Source: Cupriavidus pauculus (lineage in GTDB: Bacteria > Pseudomonadota > Gammaproteobacteria > Burkholderiales > Burkholderiaceae). Taken from it: 64,000 bases of DNA. Of this stretch, positions 52,244 to 61,555 are shown piece after piece. The position numbers were made by a program, and so were the translations under genes. The notes below the pieces were generated by a model that saw nothing but the letters and a program-made list of their open reading frames with translations, was not told the origin of the DNA and did no database searches. Positions within the stretch are counted from its first letter, which is position 1, and every line of letters starts with the position of its first letter. The stretch spans positions 62,001-126,000 of the forward strand of contig NZ_BPUO01000016.1 of NCBI RefSeq assembly GCF_022179805.1. Direction: 5' to 3'.

Positions 52244-53011
52244 TCAGGCGGCGGCTTGGCGCCAGGCACCGGGCGGCTTGCCGAAGCGGCGCGCGAAGGC
52301 TCGGGTAAAAGTGGTCTGGTCGGGGTAGCCGACGGCTGACGCGATGTCGGCCAGCGGCATGGCATCGGCCATCAACCATTGCACGGCCTGGTCCAGGCGC
52401 AGGCGCGTCTGGTAGCCATGGGGCGTGTCGCCGAATGCCTCGCAGAACAGCGTGTGAAAGCGGCGCGGACCCCAACCGATGCGCGCGGCAAGCTGGTCCA
52501 CGCGCAGCGGCGTGGAAAGGTGAGCACGCATGTAGCGGTCGATGGCGGCCACCGGAAAATGCGCCGCATCGAACTGCCGCTCATCGACGCCCAACAGCGT
52601 GGCCAGCCCGCCTGCCAGCGTGGCCGCCTGCTGCCAGGCATGCTGGGCGACGAACGTCCCCGAGGCCTGCTGCGCGGTGGCCAGGCGCCGCACATCGGTG
52701 GCGAATTTGGAATCCATGGAGAACGTGCGCGGTCGGGCCATCAGCCGCGCGGGCAGCGCCACGGAACTGGCGGGAAAGTCGGCCACGAGCTGCAGGTTGT
52801 CGGTCAGGCCGCTGCACAGGTGATGATGGCCCGCCGGAATGACGAGCCCGTGCGTGCCGTCCACGCGGTAGGCATGGCCGTCGATCTCGAGTTCGATCTC
52901 GCCATCCACGCCGAACAGCAACTGGTGATAGTCGTGCGCATGGCCGAATGGCCGCCGCTGGTAGCGGCGTGGTTCCACAAGCGGCGAGGCGTGCTCAACG
53001 AGCTTCGGCAT
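52244..53011 (-). CDS. AraC-family regulator with cupin sensor
   Basis: A 255-residue regulator with an N-terminal cupin (RPFGHAHDYHQLLFGVDGEI, GLVIPAGHHHLCSG) and a C-terminal AraC DNA-binding domain (LAARIGWGPRRFHTLFCEAF, IASAVGYPDQTTFTRAFARRFG). Its start overlaps the end of the EamA gene by 17 bases in the same direction, so the two form an operon and it may regulate that transporter. Confidence 0.9.
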   Translation of the reverse strand: MPKLVEHASPLVEPRRYQRRPFGHAHDYHQLLFGVDGEIELEIDGHAYRVDGTHGLVIPAGHHHLCSGLTDNLQLVADFPASSVALPARLMARPRTFSMDSKFATDVRRLATAQQASGTFVAQHAWQQAATLAGGLATLLGVDERQFDAAHFPVAAIDRYMRAHLSTPLRVDQLAARIGWGPRRFHTLFCEAFGDTPHGYQTRLRLDQAVQWLMADAMPLADIASAVGYPDQTTFTRAFARRFGKPPGAWRQAAA

Positions 53012-53903
53012 GACGCGGTTTTCCGTGGGTCTGGCACAGCCAGACCCCGATGCCGGCAACGCCCATGCCCAGCCACTGGATGGGCCCGAGGCGGTCGCCG
53101 AACAGCAGCGCGGCCTGCACGGCGGCCAGCGGTGGGGCCAGGAACATCAGCGCTGCGGCATTGGCGGCCTGCCCACGGCGCACCAGGCTCAGCAACAGCC
53201 ACGTGCCGATGCCCGACAGCACCACGGCGGCCCACGCCAGCGACGCAAACAGCGTGGGGCCCGCTTCCCAGCGCAACGCACCAAAGCCGCCCGACGCACT
53301 GACCACCACGCCGGCCACGAGCATCGCCCCGGCGTTCTGCCAGGCCGAGCTGGCGCGGATATCCGCGCGGGCAATCGAGGTTTTCTGGAGCAGGGTTCCC
53401 ATCGTGATCGACACAATCGCAAGCACGCCAACCAGCACGATCCACGGAGACACCGCGTGCGGCGCGCCGGCCTGCATGGCTGGCAAGACTACCAGACCGA
53501 CACCCAACGCGCCCAGGCCCAGTCCGCGCCAGGTACGCGACGAAGGTTGCTCCTTGAGCAGCGGAATGGCAAGCAACGCGGTCAGCAGCGGCTGCAGCGC
53601 ACCCAGCAGCGCCATGATCGACGGCGACAAGCCGTGCGCCACCGCGCCATAGCCGGCGCACAAATAGATGCCCTGCATCAGCGCGCCCGCCAGCAGATGG
53701 CGCGGCACCTCGGCCAGCGGCGGCCACGCGGCGCGTCCGGCGGTGGCCACCACGGCGAACATCAGGGTGGCCAGCGCAAAGCGCGCGAGCAGGAACAGGC
53801 TGGTGTCGGCCACCGGCACCACGGCCTTGCCGACGATAAAGCCGGTGGACCAGATCAGGACGAAGGCCATGGCAGGCAGCCAGGCGGGAAAGGGGCGCGA
53901 CAT
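52995..53903 (-). CDS. EamA/DMT-family transporter
   Basis: A 302-residue drug/metabolite transporter with ten helices and two EamA repeats (LIWSTGFIVGKAVVPVADTS; LSGIGTWLLLSLVRRGQAAN). Probably exports an amino acid or similar metabolite from the cytoplasm. First gene of a two-gene unit with the overlapping AraC regulator. Confidence 0.88.
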   Translation of the reverse strand: MSRPFPAWLPAMAFVLIWSTGFIVGKAVVPVADTSLFLLARFALATLMFAVVATAGRAAWPPLAEVPRHLLAGALMQGIYLCAGYGAVAHGLSPSIMALLGALQPLLTALLAIPLLKEQPSSRTWRGLGLGALGVGLVVLPAMQAGAPHAVSPWIVLVGVLAIVSITMGTLLQKTSIARADIRASSAWQNAGAMLVAGVVVSASGGFGALRWEAGPTLFASLAWAAVVLSGIGTWLLLSLVRRGQAANAAALMFLAPPLAAVQAALLFGDRLGPIQWLGMGVAGIGVWLCQTHGKPRHAEAR

Positions 53904-54068
53904 CGGAGGCAGCTTGGAAGCGGAATGCAGACGGTTTTCTGGAAATTGCCCGGCAGCGTAACGCGCCGGCTGGCCGCTGTCTTGGCAAATCCTGCATTGC
54001 GGGGGCAGGTCAGCGTGCTAAGGTGACGGCCCGCCAGCACGGCCGCCGCCACTTTGGGTTCCAATCTG

Positions 54069-54581
54069 ATGCCAGCTACCCCGCAACAACGCCTGATCGA
54101 CGAACTTGGCCTGATTCCGCACCCCGAAGGCGGCTTCTACCGCGAAACCTTCCGCGACGCGGCCGTGGTGACGCGTGCCAGCGACGGCGCCCAGCGCTCG
54201 GCATCGACGGCGATCTACTACCTGCTGTGCGACGACGCGTATTCGGCCTGGCATCGCATCCAGGCGGACGAGGCGTGGCATTTCCACGCCGGCGACCCCA
54301 TCCACGTGCATTGGCTGACGCCCGACGGCACGCTTGCCACGCATCGGCTCGGCAATCCGCTGCTGCAGCCGGGCACCGTTTTCCAGGCCGCAGTGCCAGC
54401 CGGCTGCTGGTTTGCCGCCGAGCGCGTACCGAGCGCCGGCGCCGAGGAAGGCTTCGCCCTGGCAGGGTGCACGGTGGCACCGGGCTTCGAGTTCAGCGAA
54501 TTCGAACTGGCCGACGCAGCCGCGCTGGCGGCGGCGCATCCGGCGCATGCCGATCTGCTGAAGCGGCTGGCCAGCCGCTAG
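54069..54581 (+). CDS. Cupin-fold DUF985 protein
   Basis: A 170-residue cupin of the DUF985 (Cupin_5) family: LGLIPHPEGGFYRETFRD, STAIYYLLCDDAYSAWHRI, DEAWHFHAGDPIHVHWL and GCWFAAE. The His-rich motif could bind a metal. ATG 54069 is used; a TTG 15 bases upstream would add five residues. Biochemical role of the family is unsettled. Convergent with the following LysR gene. Confidence 0.85.
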   Translation: MPATPQQRLIDELGLIPHPEGGFYRETFRDAAVVTRASDGAQRSASTAIYYLLCDDAYSAWHRIQADEAWHFHAGDPIHVHWLTPDGTLATHRLGNPLLQPGTVFQAAVPAGCWFAAERVPSAGAEEGFALAGCTVAPGFEFSEFELADAAALAAAHPAHADLLKRLASR

Positions 54582-54589
54582 CCTCGCGG

Positions 54590-55465
54590 TTACGCGTTGT
54601 TCCTGACCTGCGTGCGCAGGTAGTCGACCACGCGCGCCACGCGCGGCGGCAGCGACCACTCGGAACGGCGGATCAGCCAGAGCCGGTCGATGACCGGCGC
54701 TTGGCAGTCGAGCACCTTGATACGGTCTTTTTCCACGAACGCCTGGCGCGCGTAGCGCGGGGTTACCGTGAAGCCGAAGCCGCGCGCCACCGGTTCCAGC
54801 ATCAGGCTGACCTGGTTGCTGAAGCCCCGGCACGGCAGCGTATGCACGCCCGGGTTGCCCGGATAGTGCCGGCTCAGCAGGCGGTTGGCCATGGCCTTGC
54901 CGTCCGGGTGGTCGACAAAACCGATGCGCTCCAGGTCTTCCCAGCCTTCCACGTTTTCGCTGGCCGGGAACACCAGCTCCAGCGGCTCCTCGCTGAACGG
55001 GCTCGCTTCCAGGCGCGGATCGTCAGGCTTGAGCGACACCAGGCCTACATCAAAACGGTTCTGCAGCACGCCTTCCAGCACCTCGGCGTCAGGCGCGAAG
55101 CGGTGACGGATGATCAGGCCCGGCGTCGTGGCCTGCAGGTCCAGCAGGCGCGGATACAGGAACAGGCCGATGCTGCCGGGCGTGATCAGCCCGACTACGC
55201 CGCTTTCCGCATCGTTGCTGAGCCGTGCGCGCAGGCGGTCGTTGGCCACTTCCATATCGCCGCAGTACTCCAGCAGCGCCTTGCCGGCCGGCGTCAATTC
55301 CAGGGCGCGGGGCCGGCGGATCAGCAGCGGACCCAACGCTTCTTCCAGATGACGGATGTGCTGGCTCACGGCGGCCTGCGTCAGGCCAAGCTGGTCGGCG
55401 GCGCTGGTGAAGCTGCCTACCTGGGCCAGCATGGCGAACGAACGCAGCCATTGAGGGTTGAGCAT
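54590..55465 (-). CDS. LysR-family regulator of the OYE gene
   Basis: A 291-residue LysR-type regulator with HTH FAMLAQVGSFTSAADQLGLT and QAAVSQHIRHLEEALG, and an effector domain from about residue 90. It is divergent from an old-yellow-enzyme reductase gene with 94 bp between, the standard arrangement for a regulator and its target. A TAATAT/TATAAT promoter pair and an inverted repeat lie in the gap. Confidence 0.9.
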   Translation of the reverse strand: MLNPQWLRSFAMLAQVGSFTSAADQLGLTQAAVSQHIRHLEEALGPLLIRRPRALELTPAGKALLEYCGDMEVANDRLRARLSNDAESGVVGLITPGSIGLFLYPRLLDLQATTPGLIIRHRFAPDAEVLEGVLQNRFDVGLVSLKPDDPRLEASPFSEEPLELVFPASENVEGWEDLERIGFVDHPDGKAMANRLLSRHYPGNPGVHTLPCRGFSNQVSLMLEPVARGFGFTVTPRYARQAFVEKDRIKVLDCQAPVIDRLWLIRRSEWSLPPRVARVVDYLRTQVRNNA

Positions 55466-55500
55466 AATGAACTCTTATTAAGACGATAACGCGCAGACGG

Positions 55501-55529
55501 TTTTCATTATAGCGACGGATCGCTAATAT
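55501..55529. promoter_or_regulatory. Overlapping divergent promoters with TAGCGA-N4-TCGCTA repeat
   Basis: Plus strand: TTTTCA (55501-55506), 17-bp spacer, TAATAT (55524-55529) for the OYE gene. Minus strand: TATAAT at 55511 to 55506 for lysR. A perfect inverted repeat TAGCGA-N4-TCGCTA (55510-55525) sits across both, the expected place for the regulator to bind. Confidence 0.6.
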
Positions 55530-55559
55530 CGCTGCATCGCAACACGGATAGATTCGATC

Positions 55560-56672
55560 ATGACTACGCCTGCACTTTTCACCCCGTTCACGCTCAAGGA
55601 TGTGACACTGCGCAACCGTATCGCGGTGCCGCCGATGTGCCAGTACAGCGCCATCGATGGCTTCACTAACGACTGGCATCTGTCGCACTACGCGGGCCTG
55701 GCCCGTGGCGGCGCCGGACTGGTGATCGTCGAGGCCACGGCCGTGTCGCCGGAAGGCCGGATCTCCCCGGGATGCACGGGTTTGTGGAATGACGAGCAGG
55801 CCGTCGGCATGGCCCGTATCGCTGAAGCCATCAAGGCTGGCGGCGCGGTGCCCGGCATCCAGATCGCCCACGCCGGGCGCAAGGCCAGCGCCAACCGCCC
55901 GTGGGAAGGCGACGACCATATCGCCGAAGACGACGCCCGTGGCTGGAAGACCATCTCGCCGTCGGCCAAGCCGTTTGGCGCGAACCTGGGCAAGATGCCC
56001 GAGGCGATGACGCAGGACGATATCGCCCGCGTCCAGGCCGATTTCGTGGCCGCCGCCAAGCGTGCCCGCGATGCCGGCTTCCAATGGCTGGAGCTGCATT
56101 TTGCGCACGGCTACCTGGCGCAGAGCTTCTTCTCGGTGCATGGCAACGAGCGCACCGACGCCTATGGCAATGACGCCATTGGCCGTGGCCGCTTCCTGCT
56201 GGAAACGCTGGCCGCCGTACGCGAAGTCTGGCCGCAAAACCTGCCGCTGACCGCGCGCTTCGGTGTGATCGAGTACGACGGCAACGACGAGCAGACGCTC
56301 AAGGAATCGATCGAACTGGTTCGGGCCATGCGTGAAGGCGGCCTGGATATGCTGAACGTCAGCGTCGGCTTTTCCACGCCCAATGCGCAGATCCCCTGGG
56401 GTCCAGCATTCCTGGCACCGGTGTCCGAGCGTGTGCGCCGCGAAGCCGGCCTGCCCGTGGCGGCGTCGTGGGGCATCGACGACCCCGTGGTGGCCAACCG
56501 CGTGGTCGAAGAAGGCCAGATGGACCTGGTGATGGTGGGCCGCGCGATGCTGTCGAACCCGCACTGGCCGTACCAGACCGCCATGAAGCTCGGCCTGGAG
56601 CGCCCGTCGTGGACGCTGCCCGCACCGTACGCGCACTGGCTGGAACGCTATCGCGTGATGTCGGCGGCCTGA
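55560..56672 (+). CDS. NADH:flavin oxidoreductase, old yellow enzyme (YqjM/XenA-like)
   Basis: A 370-residue FMN ene-reductase of the thermophilic-like/YqjM class: IAVPPMCQYSAIDGFTNDWH (with the class Cys), IQIAHAGRKAS (HxxR substrate pocket), LELHFAHGYLAQSF, SVGFSTPNAQIPW and MVGRAMLSNPHWPYQ. It reduces activated alkenes with NAD(P)H, in xenobiotic or electrophile detoxification. Divergent LysR regulator probably induces it. Confidence 0.92.
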   Translation: MTTPALFTPFTLKDVTLRNRIAVPPMCQYSAIDGFTNDWHLSHYAGLARGGAGLVIVEATAVSPEGRISPGCTGLWNDEQAVGMARIAEAIKAGGAVPGIQIAHAGRKASANRPWEGDDHIAEDDARGWKTISPSAKPFGANLGKMPEAMTQDDIARVQADFVAAAKRARDAGFQWLELHFAHGYLAQSFFSVHGNERTDAYGNDAIGRGRFLLETLAAVREVWPQNLPLTARFGVIEYDGNDEQTLKESIELVRAMREGGLDMLNVSVGFSTPNAQIPWGPAFLAPVSERVRREAGLPVAASWGIDDPVVANRVVEEGQMDLVMVGRAMLSNPHWPYQTAMKLGLERPSWTLPAPYAHWLERYRVMSAA

Positions 56673-56702
56673 TATCAGGCTGACACCAACACGCTGGCCG
56701 GC

Positions 56703-58169
56703 TCAGAACGATCCGACCAGCGTGCCCAGCGCGATCACTGCGGCCAGGGCCAGCAATGGCCCGACGATGCCGACCATCACGATGCCGCCGTAGCTTTGCC
56801 GGTGCGTGGCGCCGCAGACGGCCAGCAGCGTCACCACGGCGCCGTTGTGCGGCAGCGTATCGAGCGTGCCGGCGCTCATCACCGCCACCCGGTGCAGCAC
56901 GGCCGGGTCGAGTCCGATGTCGATGGCACGGCTCAGGTAGACGCCGCCGAGCGCGTCGAGCGCGATGGTCAGGCCGCCCGAGGCCGAACCGGTCAGCGCC
57001 GACAGCACGTTGGTGGCCACGGCCAGCGATACCAGCGGGCCGCCTTCGATCGACAGCACCCAATCCCGCACCACTGCAAAGCCGGGCAGGGTGGCCACCA
57101 CCGCGCCAAAACCCACCAGGCTGGCCACGCTGAGCACTGGCAGTGCCGCCGCGTGCGCGCCGGCGCCCATGGTTTCGCGCAAGGCCGGCAGGCGGCGCCA
57201 GTTCAGCACCACCAGGCAGACAATGGCCGCCGTCAGCGCGACGATCACCGACCACACCCCGCCCACGGCCTGCAGCGACGTGCCGCCCCATTCCGGCAGT
57301 TGCAGGTAATCCCCATTGAGACGCGGCACGATGAACAGGCTCATGGTCAGGTTCACGGCCACCACCACGACCAGCGGCAGCAAGGCCACCCATGCGCCGG
57401 GCGCTTCGGCACTGCGCTGGCCGTGCAGCGCCTCGGCCGGGTCGAATTCATGGGCGGTGCTGGCGCGCTCGCGGATCAGCGGCCGCTCGGCCACTTCCTC
57501 GGGGTTTGCCGCCATGTCGGCCGCCGCGTCCGCGCCATAGCCCTCGCCGTTGCGGCGCGCGGTGTCTTCGCAGCGCGCCAGCCACCACATGCCGAACGCC
57601 AGCATGACCAGGCTGGCGACGATGCCCAGCCCCGGCGCCGCGAACGGCGTGGTGCCGAAGAACGGCATCGGAATCGCGTTCTGGATGGCCGGCGTGCCGG
57701 GCAGCGCCGACATCGTGAACGTCGACGTACCCAGCACGATGGCCGCCGGCATCAGCCGGGGCGGGATATCGGCCGCACGGAACAGCGCGTGGGCCATCGG
57801 CGCCAGCACAAAGAACGCCACGAACAGGCTGACGCCGCCATAGGTGAGCAGCACGCCGGCCAGCACCACGGCCAGCATCGCGCGCTGGGGCCCCAGCGTG
57901 CGCGTCATCCAGTCGGCAATGGCCGTGACCGATCCGCTGTCGTCCATCAGCTTGCCGAACAGCGCGCCAAGCAGAAACAGCGGGAAGAACTGCGCCACAA
58001 AGCCGGCGGCCGTGCCCATGAAGGTCTGCGTCCAATGGGCCAGCAGCGGCTGGCCGGCCGTGGCGGCGGCCAGCAGGGCGGCGGCGGGGGCGATCAGCAG
58101 GATGCTCCAGCCACGGAACGCCATCCAGATCATCGCCGCCAGGGCGATGACGATGCCTAGCAGGCCCAT
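56703..58169 (-). CDS. GntP-family permease
   Basis: A 488-residue membrane protein of about twelve helices from the GntP/ion-transporter superfamily (FPLFLLGALFGKLMDDSGS; LGTSTFTMSALPGTPAIQNA; SASGGLTIALDALGG; AGTLDTLPHNGAVVTLLAVC). Members import gluconate, other hydroxy acids or ketone bodies. A cytoplasmic loop around residues 220-260 is acidic. Its start lies 3 bp after the stop of the patatin-like gene, so they form an operon. Confidence 0.87.
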   Translation of the reverse strand: MGLLGIVIALAAMIWMAFRGWSILLIAPAAALLAAATAGQPLLAHWTQTFMGTAAGFVAQFFPLFLLGALFGKLMDDSGSVTAIADWMTRTLGPQRAMLAVVLAGVLLTYGGVSLFVAFFVLAPMAHALFRAADIPPRLMPAAIVLGTSTFTMSALPGTPAIQNAIPMPFFGTTPFAAPGLGIVASLVMLAFGMWWLARCEDTARRNGEGYGADAAADMAANPEEVAERPLIRERASTAHEFDPAEALHGQRSAEAPGAWVALLPLVVVVAVNLTMSLFIVPRLNGDYLQLPEWGGTSLQAVGGVWSVIVALTAAIVCLVVLNWRRLPALRETMGAGAHAAALPVLSVASLVGFGAVVATLPGFAVVRDWVLSIEGGPLVSLAVATNVLSALTGSASGGLTIALDALGGVYLSRAIDIGLDPAVLHRVAVMSAGTLDTLPHNGAVVTLLAVCGATHRQSYGGIVMVGIVGPLLALAAVIALGTLVGSF

Positions 58170-58172
58170 GGC

Positions 58173-59213
58173 TTATACCTCCTGCAGCAGTTCGTCGAGA
58201 TCGAACGAGGATCGCCGACCGAGCGCGTCGCCGTGCTCAAGCAGGAACTGGTCGGCCGCCGCGCGGCCTTCGTCGCGCAGCAGGCACAGGAACGGCCATT
58301 CGGCGTTCATCTTCGACGACGTGCCGAACTCGGCCATGCGCTCGCTGGCAATGCGATGGATGCGCATGCCTGCCCACAGCGCGCCTTCGGTATCGCCGGG
58401 ATCGGCCACGCGCTGCAGTAGCGCGATCATGCGCAGTTCCTTGAGCAGCACGGCGTTGAACGAGATCTCGTTGACCCGGCTGAGGATGTCGCGCGCGCTG
58501 CGCGGCACGCCGGCGCGGGCCACGGGGTTGATCTGCACCAGGATCGTGTCGCGCGACCTGCATTCGCGCACCAGCGGCGTAATGGTGGGATTGCCGGCGT
58601 AGCCGCCGTCCCAGTACGGCACGCCGTCGATCTCCACGGCCTGGAAGACCGTGGGCAGGCAGGCCGACGCCAGCAGCACGCTGGCCGTGACCTCGGCATT
58701 CTTGAACACGCGGCCACGCCCGGTTTCGACATTGGTGGCTGTGACGAACAGATGGATCGGCGCCTGCGCCAGCACGTCGAAATCGATAGTGGCCTGCAGC
58801 ACCTCGGCCAGCGGATTGCTCCCGGCCTTGTTCAGGTCATAGGGTGACCACAGGCGCGCCGCCAGGTCGGCGGCCACGAACAGCGGGGAATTGTCGAGCG
58901 TCCAGCGGCCCAGGATCACGTCCAGCGGGGTACGCCGGAACGGGCTGAAGCGCGCGGCGTCGGATACACGGTGCCAGAAGTCCTCCAGCGCCTGCCGTGC
59001 CCCGACGGCCCCGCCCAGCGCGTGGCCGTGCACCAGCACCGCGGCATTCATCGCCCCGGCCGACGTGCCCGAGATGCCGTCTATCTCCAGCCACGGCTCC
59101 TCGAGCAGGCGGTCCAGCACGCCCCAGGTAAAGGCCCCGTGGGCGCCGCCGCCCTGCAATGCCAGGTCCACCAGCAGCGGCCCACGTGTTGCGGTCTTGC
59201 CATCCTCGTTCAT
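58173..59213 (-). CDS. Patatin-like phospholipase family protein
   Basis: A 346-residue patatin-fold hydrolase. Oxyanion loop LQGGGAHGAFTWG, nucleophile elbow GISGTSAGAM (GxSxG) and the dyad Asp in YWDGGYAG are all intact. It cleaves lipid or polyester esters in the cytoplasm. The tightly linked GntP-type permease suggests a hydroxy-acid or 3-hydroxybutyrate connection, and a TGCAGTGCAAC motif occurs in its promoter region; both are inference. Confidence 0.87.
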   Translation of the reverse strand: MNEDGKTATRGPLLVDLALQGGGAHGAFTWGVLDRLLEEPWLEIDGISGTSAGAMNAAVLVHGHALGGAVGARQALEDFWHRVSDAARFSPFRRTPLDVILGRWTLDNSPLFVAADLAARLWSPYDLNKAGSNPLAEVLQATIDFDVLAQAPIHLFVTATNVETGRGRVFKNAEVTASVLLASACLPTVFQAVEIDGVPYWDGGYAGNPTITPLVRECRSRDTILVQINPVARAGVPRSARDILSRVNEISFNAVLLKELRMIALLQRVADPGDTEGALWAGMRIHRIASERMAEFGTSSKMNAEWPFLCLLRDEGRAAADQFLLEHGDALGRRSSFDLDELLQEV

Positions 59214-59267
59214 CCGACGCCCCCGAAGGTGAGATACGTGAGGTACAAGCCGCTCTATTATTTGTTG

Positions 59268-59278
59268 TGCAGTGCAAC
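59268..59278. promoter_or_regulatory. TGCAGTGCAAC motif upstream of the patatin gene
   Basis: TGCA-G-TGCA core (59268-59276) about 55 bases upstream of the patatin-like start. TGCA-rich sites of this kind are reported targets of the polyhydroxybutyrate regulator PhaR; binding here is only suggested by sequence resemblance and gene context. Confidence 0.35.
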
Positions 59279-59309
59279 TTCAGCAAGCTGGATTTTTCGT
59301 CTCTCCCGT

Positions 59310-60485
59310 TTACTCGATGATCTGGAACTGGTCGAAATACGCCTCGTTGAGCGTCAGGCCGAGCCCCGGCAGGTGGTCGTCGAGCTGCAGGTAGCCGTTG
59401 TCCGGCGCCGGTTCGCCCTTGAAGATGTAATAGAACAGTTCGTTGCCCACCTCCACGTCGTGCACCGGGAAGAATTCCGACATTGGCGACGCCGTGGACG
59501 CCATGGTCAGGTGGTAGTTGTGCATCTGCCCGGCGTGGGGGATCACCGGCACCGACCAGGCCTCGGCCATCGCGTTGATCTTCTGGGCGGCGGTGATGCC
59601 GCCCACGCGGTTGGTGTCGTACTGGATCACGTCGACGGCGCGGCGCTCCAGCAGGTCCTTGAAGCCGTATGACGTGAATTCGTGCTCGCCGCCCGAGATC
59701 GGGAACGGGCTCATCTTCTTGAGTTCGGCATAGCCCTCAATATCGTCGGCGATGACCGGTTCTTCCAGCCAGCGCGGATTGAATTCGGCCAGCCGCGGAA
59801 TCATGCGGCGCGCGTATTCGAGCGTCCAGCCCATGTAGCACTCCAGCATGATGTCCACGCCATCGCCCACCAGTTCGCGCAGCAGCCGCACCTGCTCCAG
59901 GTTCTTGAGCATGCCGGCCGGGCCGTCCTTGGGGCCATAGCCGAAGCGCATCTTCATGGCCGTGAAGCCCTGGTCCAGGTAGCGCTGGGCTTCGCCCAGA
60001 AACGCGTCGCGGTCGTCGTTGTTGTAGAGCTTCGACGCGTAGCACCAGATCTTTTCCTTGGTGCGGCCGCCCAGCAGCTTGAATACGGGTTTGCCCGTGG
60101 CCTTGCCCATCAGGTCCCACAACGCGATATCCACGGCCGAGATGGCCGCCATGCCGATTCCCTTGCGCCCCCAGGCGTGGGTGCGGCGATACATCTTCTG
60201 CCACAGGTATTCGTTGTCGAACGGGTCCTGGCCGGTCACGATCGGCGCCAGGTACTGGTCAACGATCTGCTTGGCCACGCGCGGCGCCAGTGCGCAGTTG
60301 CCGATGCCCACGTGGCCGTCGTCGGTTTCCACCTCGACCACGAGCCAGTCGTGGAAGCGGAACGACCCCATGGCATCGCCCCGGTCGAACAGGATGTCGG
60401 TGGCGTTGGTGCAGAAATGGGCCTGCGGCGGCACCGTCTTGCCTTTCCATTCAAAGACGCGGGCGCGGACGTTGGTGATTTTCAT
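59310..60485 (-). CDS. L-rhamnonate dehydratase-like enolase-superfamily enzyme
   Basis: A 391-residue acid-sugar dehydratase. The opening [80 protein letters not shown] and [11 protein letters not shown] match the RhmD subgroup, with acidic Mg ligands and the C-terminal His. It should dehydrate a 6-carbon or related aldonate to its 2-keto-3-deoxy form. Last gene of a Bug-PdxA2-dehydratase operon. Confidence 0.88.
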   Translation of the reverse strand: MKITNVRARVFEWKGKTVPPQAHFCTNATDILFDRGDAMGSFRFHDWLVVEVETDDGHVGIGNCALAPRVAKQIVDQYLAPIVTGQDPFDNEYLWQKMYRRTHAWGRKGIGMAAISAVDIALWDLMGKATGKPVFKLLGGRTKEKIWCYASKLYNNDDRDAFLGEAQRYLDQGFTAMKMRFGYGPKDGPAGMLKNLEQVRLLRELVGDGVDIMLECYMGWTLEYARRMIPRLAEFNPRWLEEPVIADDIEGYAELKKMSPFPISGGEHEFTSYGFKDLLERRAVDVIQYDTNRVGGITAAQKINAMAEAWSVPVIPHAGQMHNYHLTMASTASPMSEFFPVHDVEVGNELFYYIFKGEPAPDNGYLQLDDHLPGLGLTLNEAYFDQFQIIE

Positions 60486-60515
60486 GGCGAGCTTCCTTGG
60501 TCGATGGCGGAAAGG

Positions 60516-61553
60516 TCAGGCGGCATGGGCGGCGTCGGCCAGCCGGCGCGCACCCATCTGGCAGGCCAGGTGGAACGCCTGCAGCGTGGCGCCAGGGTTG
60601 GCGCGGCCCTGTTGCGTGATGTCGAACGCGGTGCCGTGCGCTGGGGTGGTGATCGGCACGGGCAGGCCGCCCTGCACGGTCACGCCGCGCGAGAAGCCCA
60701 TCAGCTTGATGCCGATCTGGCCCTGGTCGTGATACATCGTGACGATGGCGTCGAACTGGCGCTGCTCGGGGCCGCCCTGCACCTTGAGAAAGATCGTGTC
60801 GGCCGGGAACGGGCCCTGTGCCGCCACGCCACGCGACTGGGCTTCAGTCACGGCCGGGCCGATCACGTCGATTTCCTCGCGGCCAAACGCACCGTGGTCG
60901 CCGTTGTGCGGGTTCAGTCCGCAGACGGCGATGCGTGGCGTGACCACGCCCGAGCGCCGCAGCGCATGGTCGATCAGGTCGATGGCGTCGCGCACACGCC
61001 CCGGGGTGATCAGCGCGGGCACTTCCTTGATGGCCACGTGCGAGGTCACGCGCGACGTCCACAGGCCGTCGAGCACATTGAACTCGCAGAACGGCCCCTG
61101 GTAGCCGAGCTTTTCGGCAAACCAGTGCAATTCGTCGTTATGGCCCATGCCGGCTGCGTGCATCGAACTCTTGTTCAGCGGGCCGAAGAGGATGGCGTCG
61201 GCATGGCCGGCCTGCGCCAGCGTGACGGCCACCTGCAGCGTGCCCAGACAATAGCGGCCGCCGTCGGCGGTGGCTTCGCCGCGCTGGTAGGCGGGTTGCT
61301 CGGGCAGGTTCCAGTGATACAGGCGCGGGCCGTGCTCGGTGCCCTGGAAGTCGGGCCGCTCCACTTCGGGTAGCTGCAGCGACACACCGGCCACTTCCAT
61401 GCCGCGCCGCCATTCCTCGCGGTCGGCAATCAGCAGGATGCGCGCCTGCGCGGCGGCTGGGTCGGCCAGCAGCCGGGCGATCAGTTCGGGGCCGATGCCG
61501 GCGGGATCGCCAAGCACCATGGCAATGCGGGGACGTTGGGTGATGGTGGTCAT
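60516..61553 (-). CDS. pdxA2: 4-hydroxythreonine-4-phosphate dehydrogenase family (PdxA2-like)
   Basis: A 345-residue NAD-dependent dehydrogenase of the PdxA family: VLGDPAGIGPELIARLLAD, ILFGPLNKSSMHAAGMGHND, CGLNPHNGDHGAFGREE (metal His) and TMYHDQGQIGIKLMGF (metal His). In acid-sugar operons PdxA2 members oxidise phosphorylated four-carbon acids such as 4-phosphoerythronate or threonate. The DUF1537-type kinase that usually makes that substrate is not in the window. Two bases separate it from the upstream Bug stop. Confidence 0.85.
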   Translation of the reverse strand: MTTITQRPRIAMVLGDPAGIGPELIARLLADPAAAQARILLIADREEWRRGMEVAGVSLQLPEVERPDFQGTEHGPRLYHWNLPEQPAYQRGEATADGGRYCLGTLQVAVTLAQAGHADAILFGPLNKSSMHAAGMGHNDELHWFAEKLGYQGPFCEFNVLDGLWTSRVTSHVAIKEVPALITPGRVRDAIDLIDHALRRSGVVTPRIAVCGLNPHNGDHGAFGREEIDVIGPAVTEAQSRGVAAQGPFPADTIFLKVQGGPEQRQFDAIVTMYHDQGQIGIKLMGFSRGVTVQGGLPVPITTPAHGTAFDITQQGRANPGATLQAFHLACQMGARRLADAAHAA

Positions 61554-61555
61554 GG

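Noticed and set aside
55089-56636. 515-codon leftward open frame opposite the OYE gene
   Set aside because: It reads antisense through the whole OYE gene and out of frame into the LysR gene; no independent support.
59682-61373. 563-codon plus-strand open frame
   Set aside because: Antisense to the RhmD-like and PdxA2-like genes.
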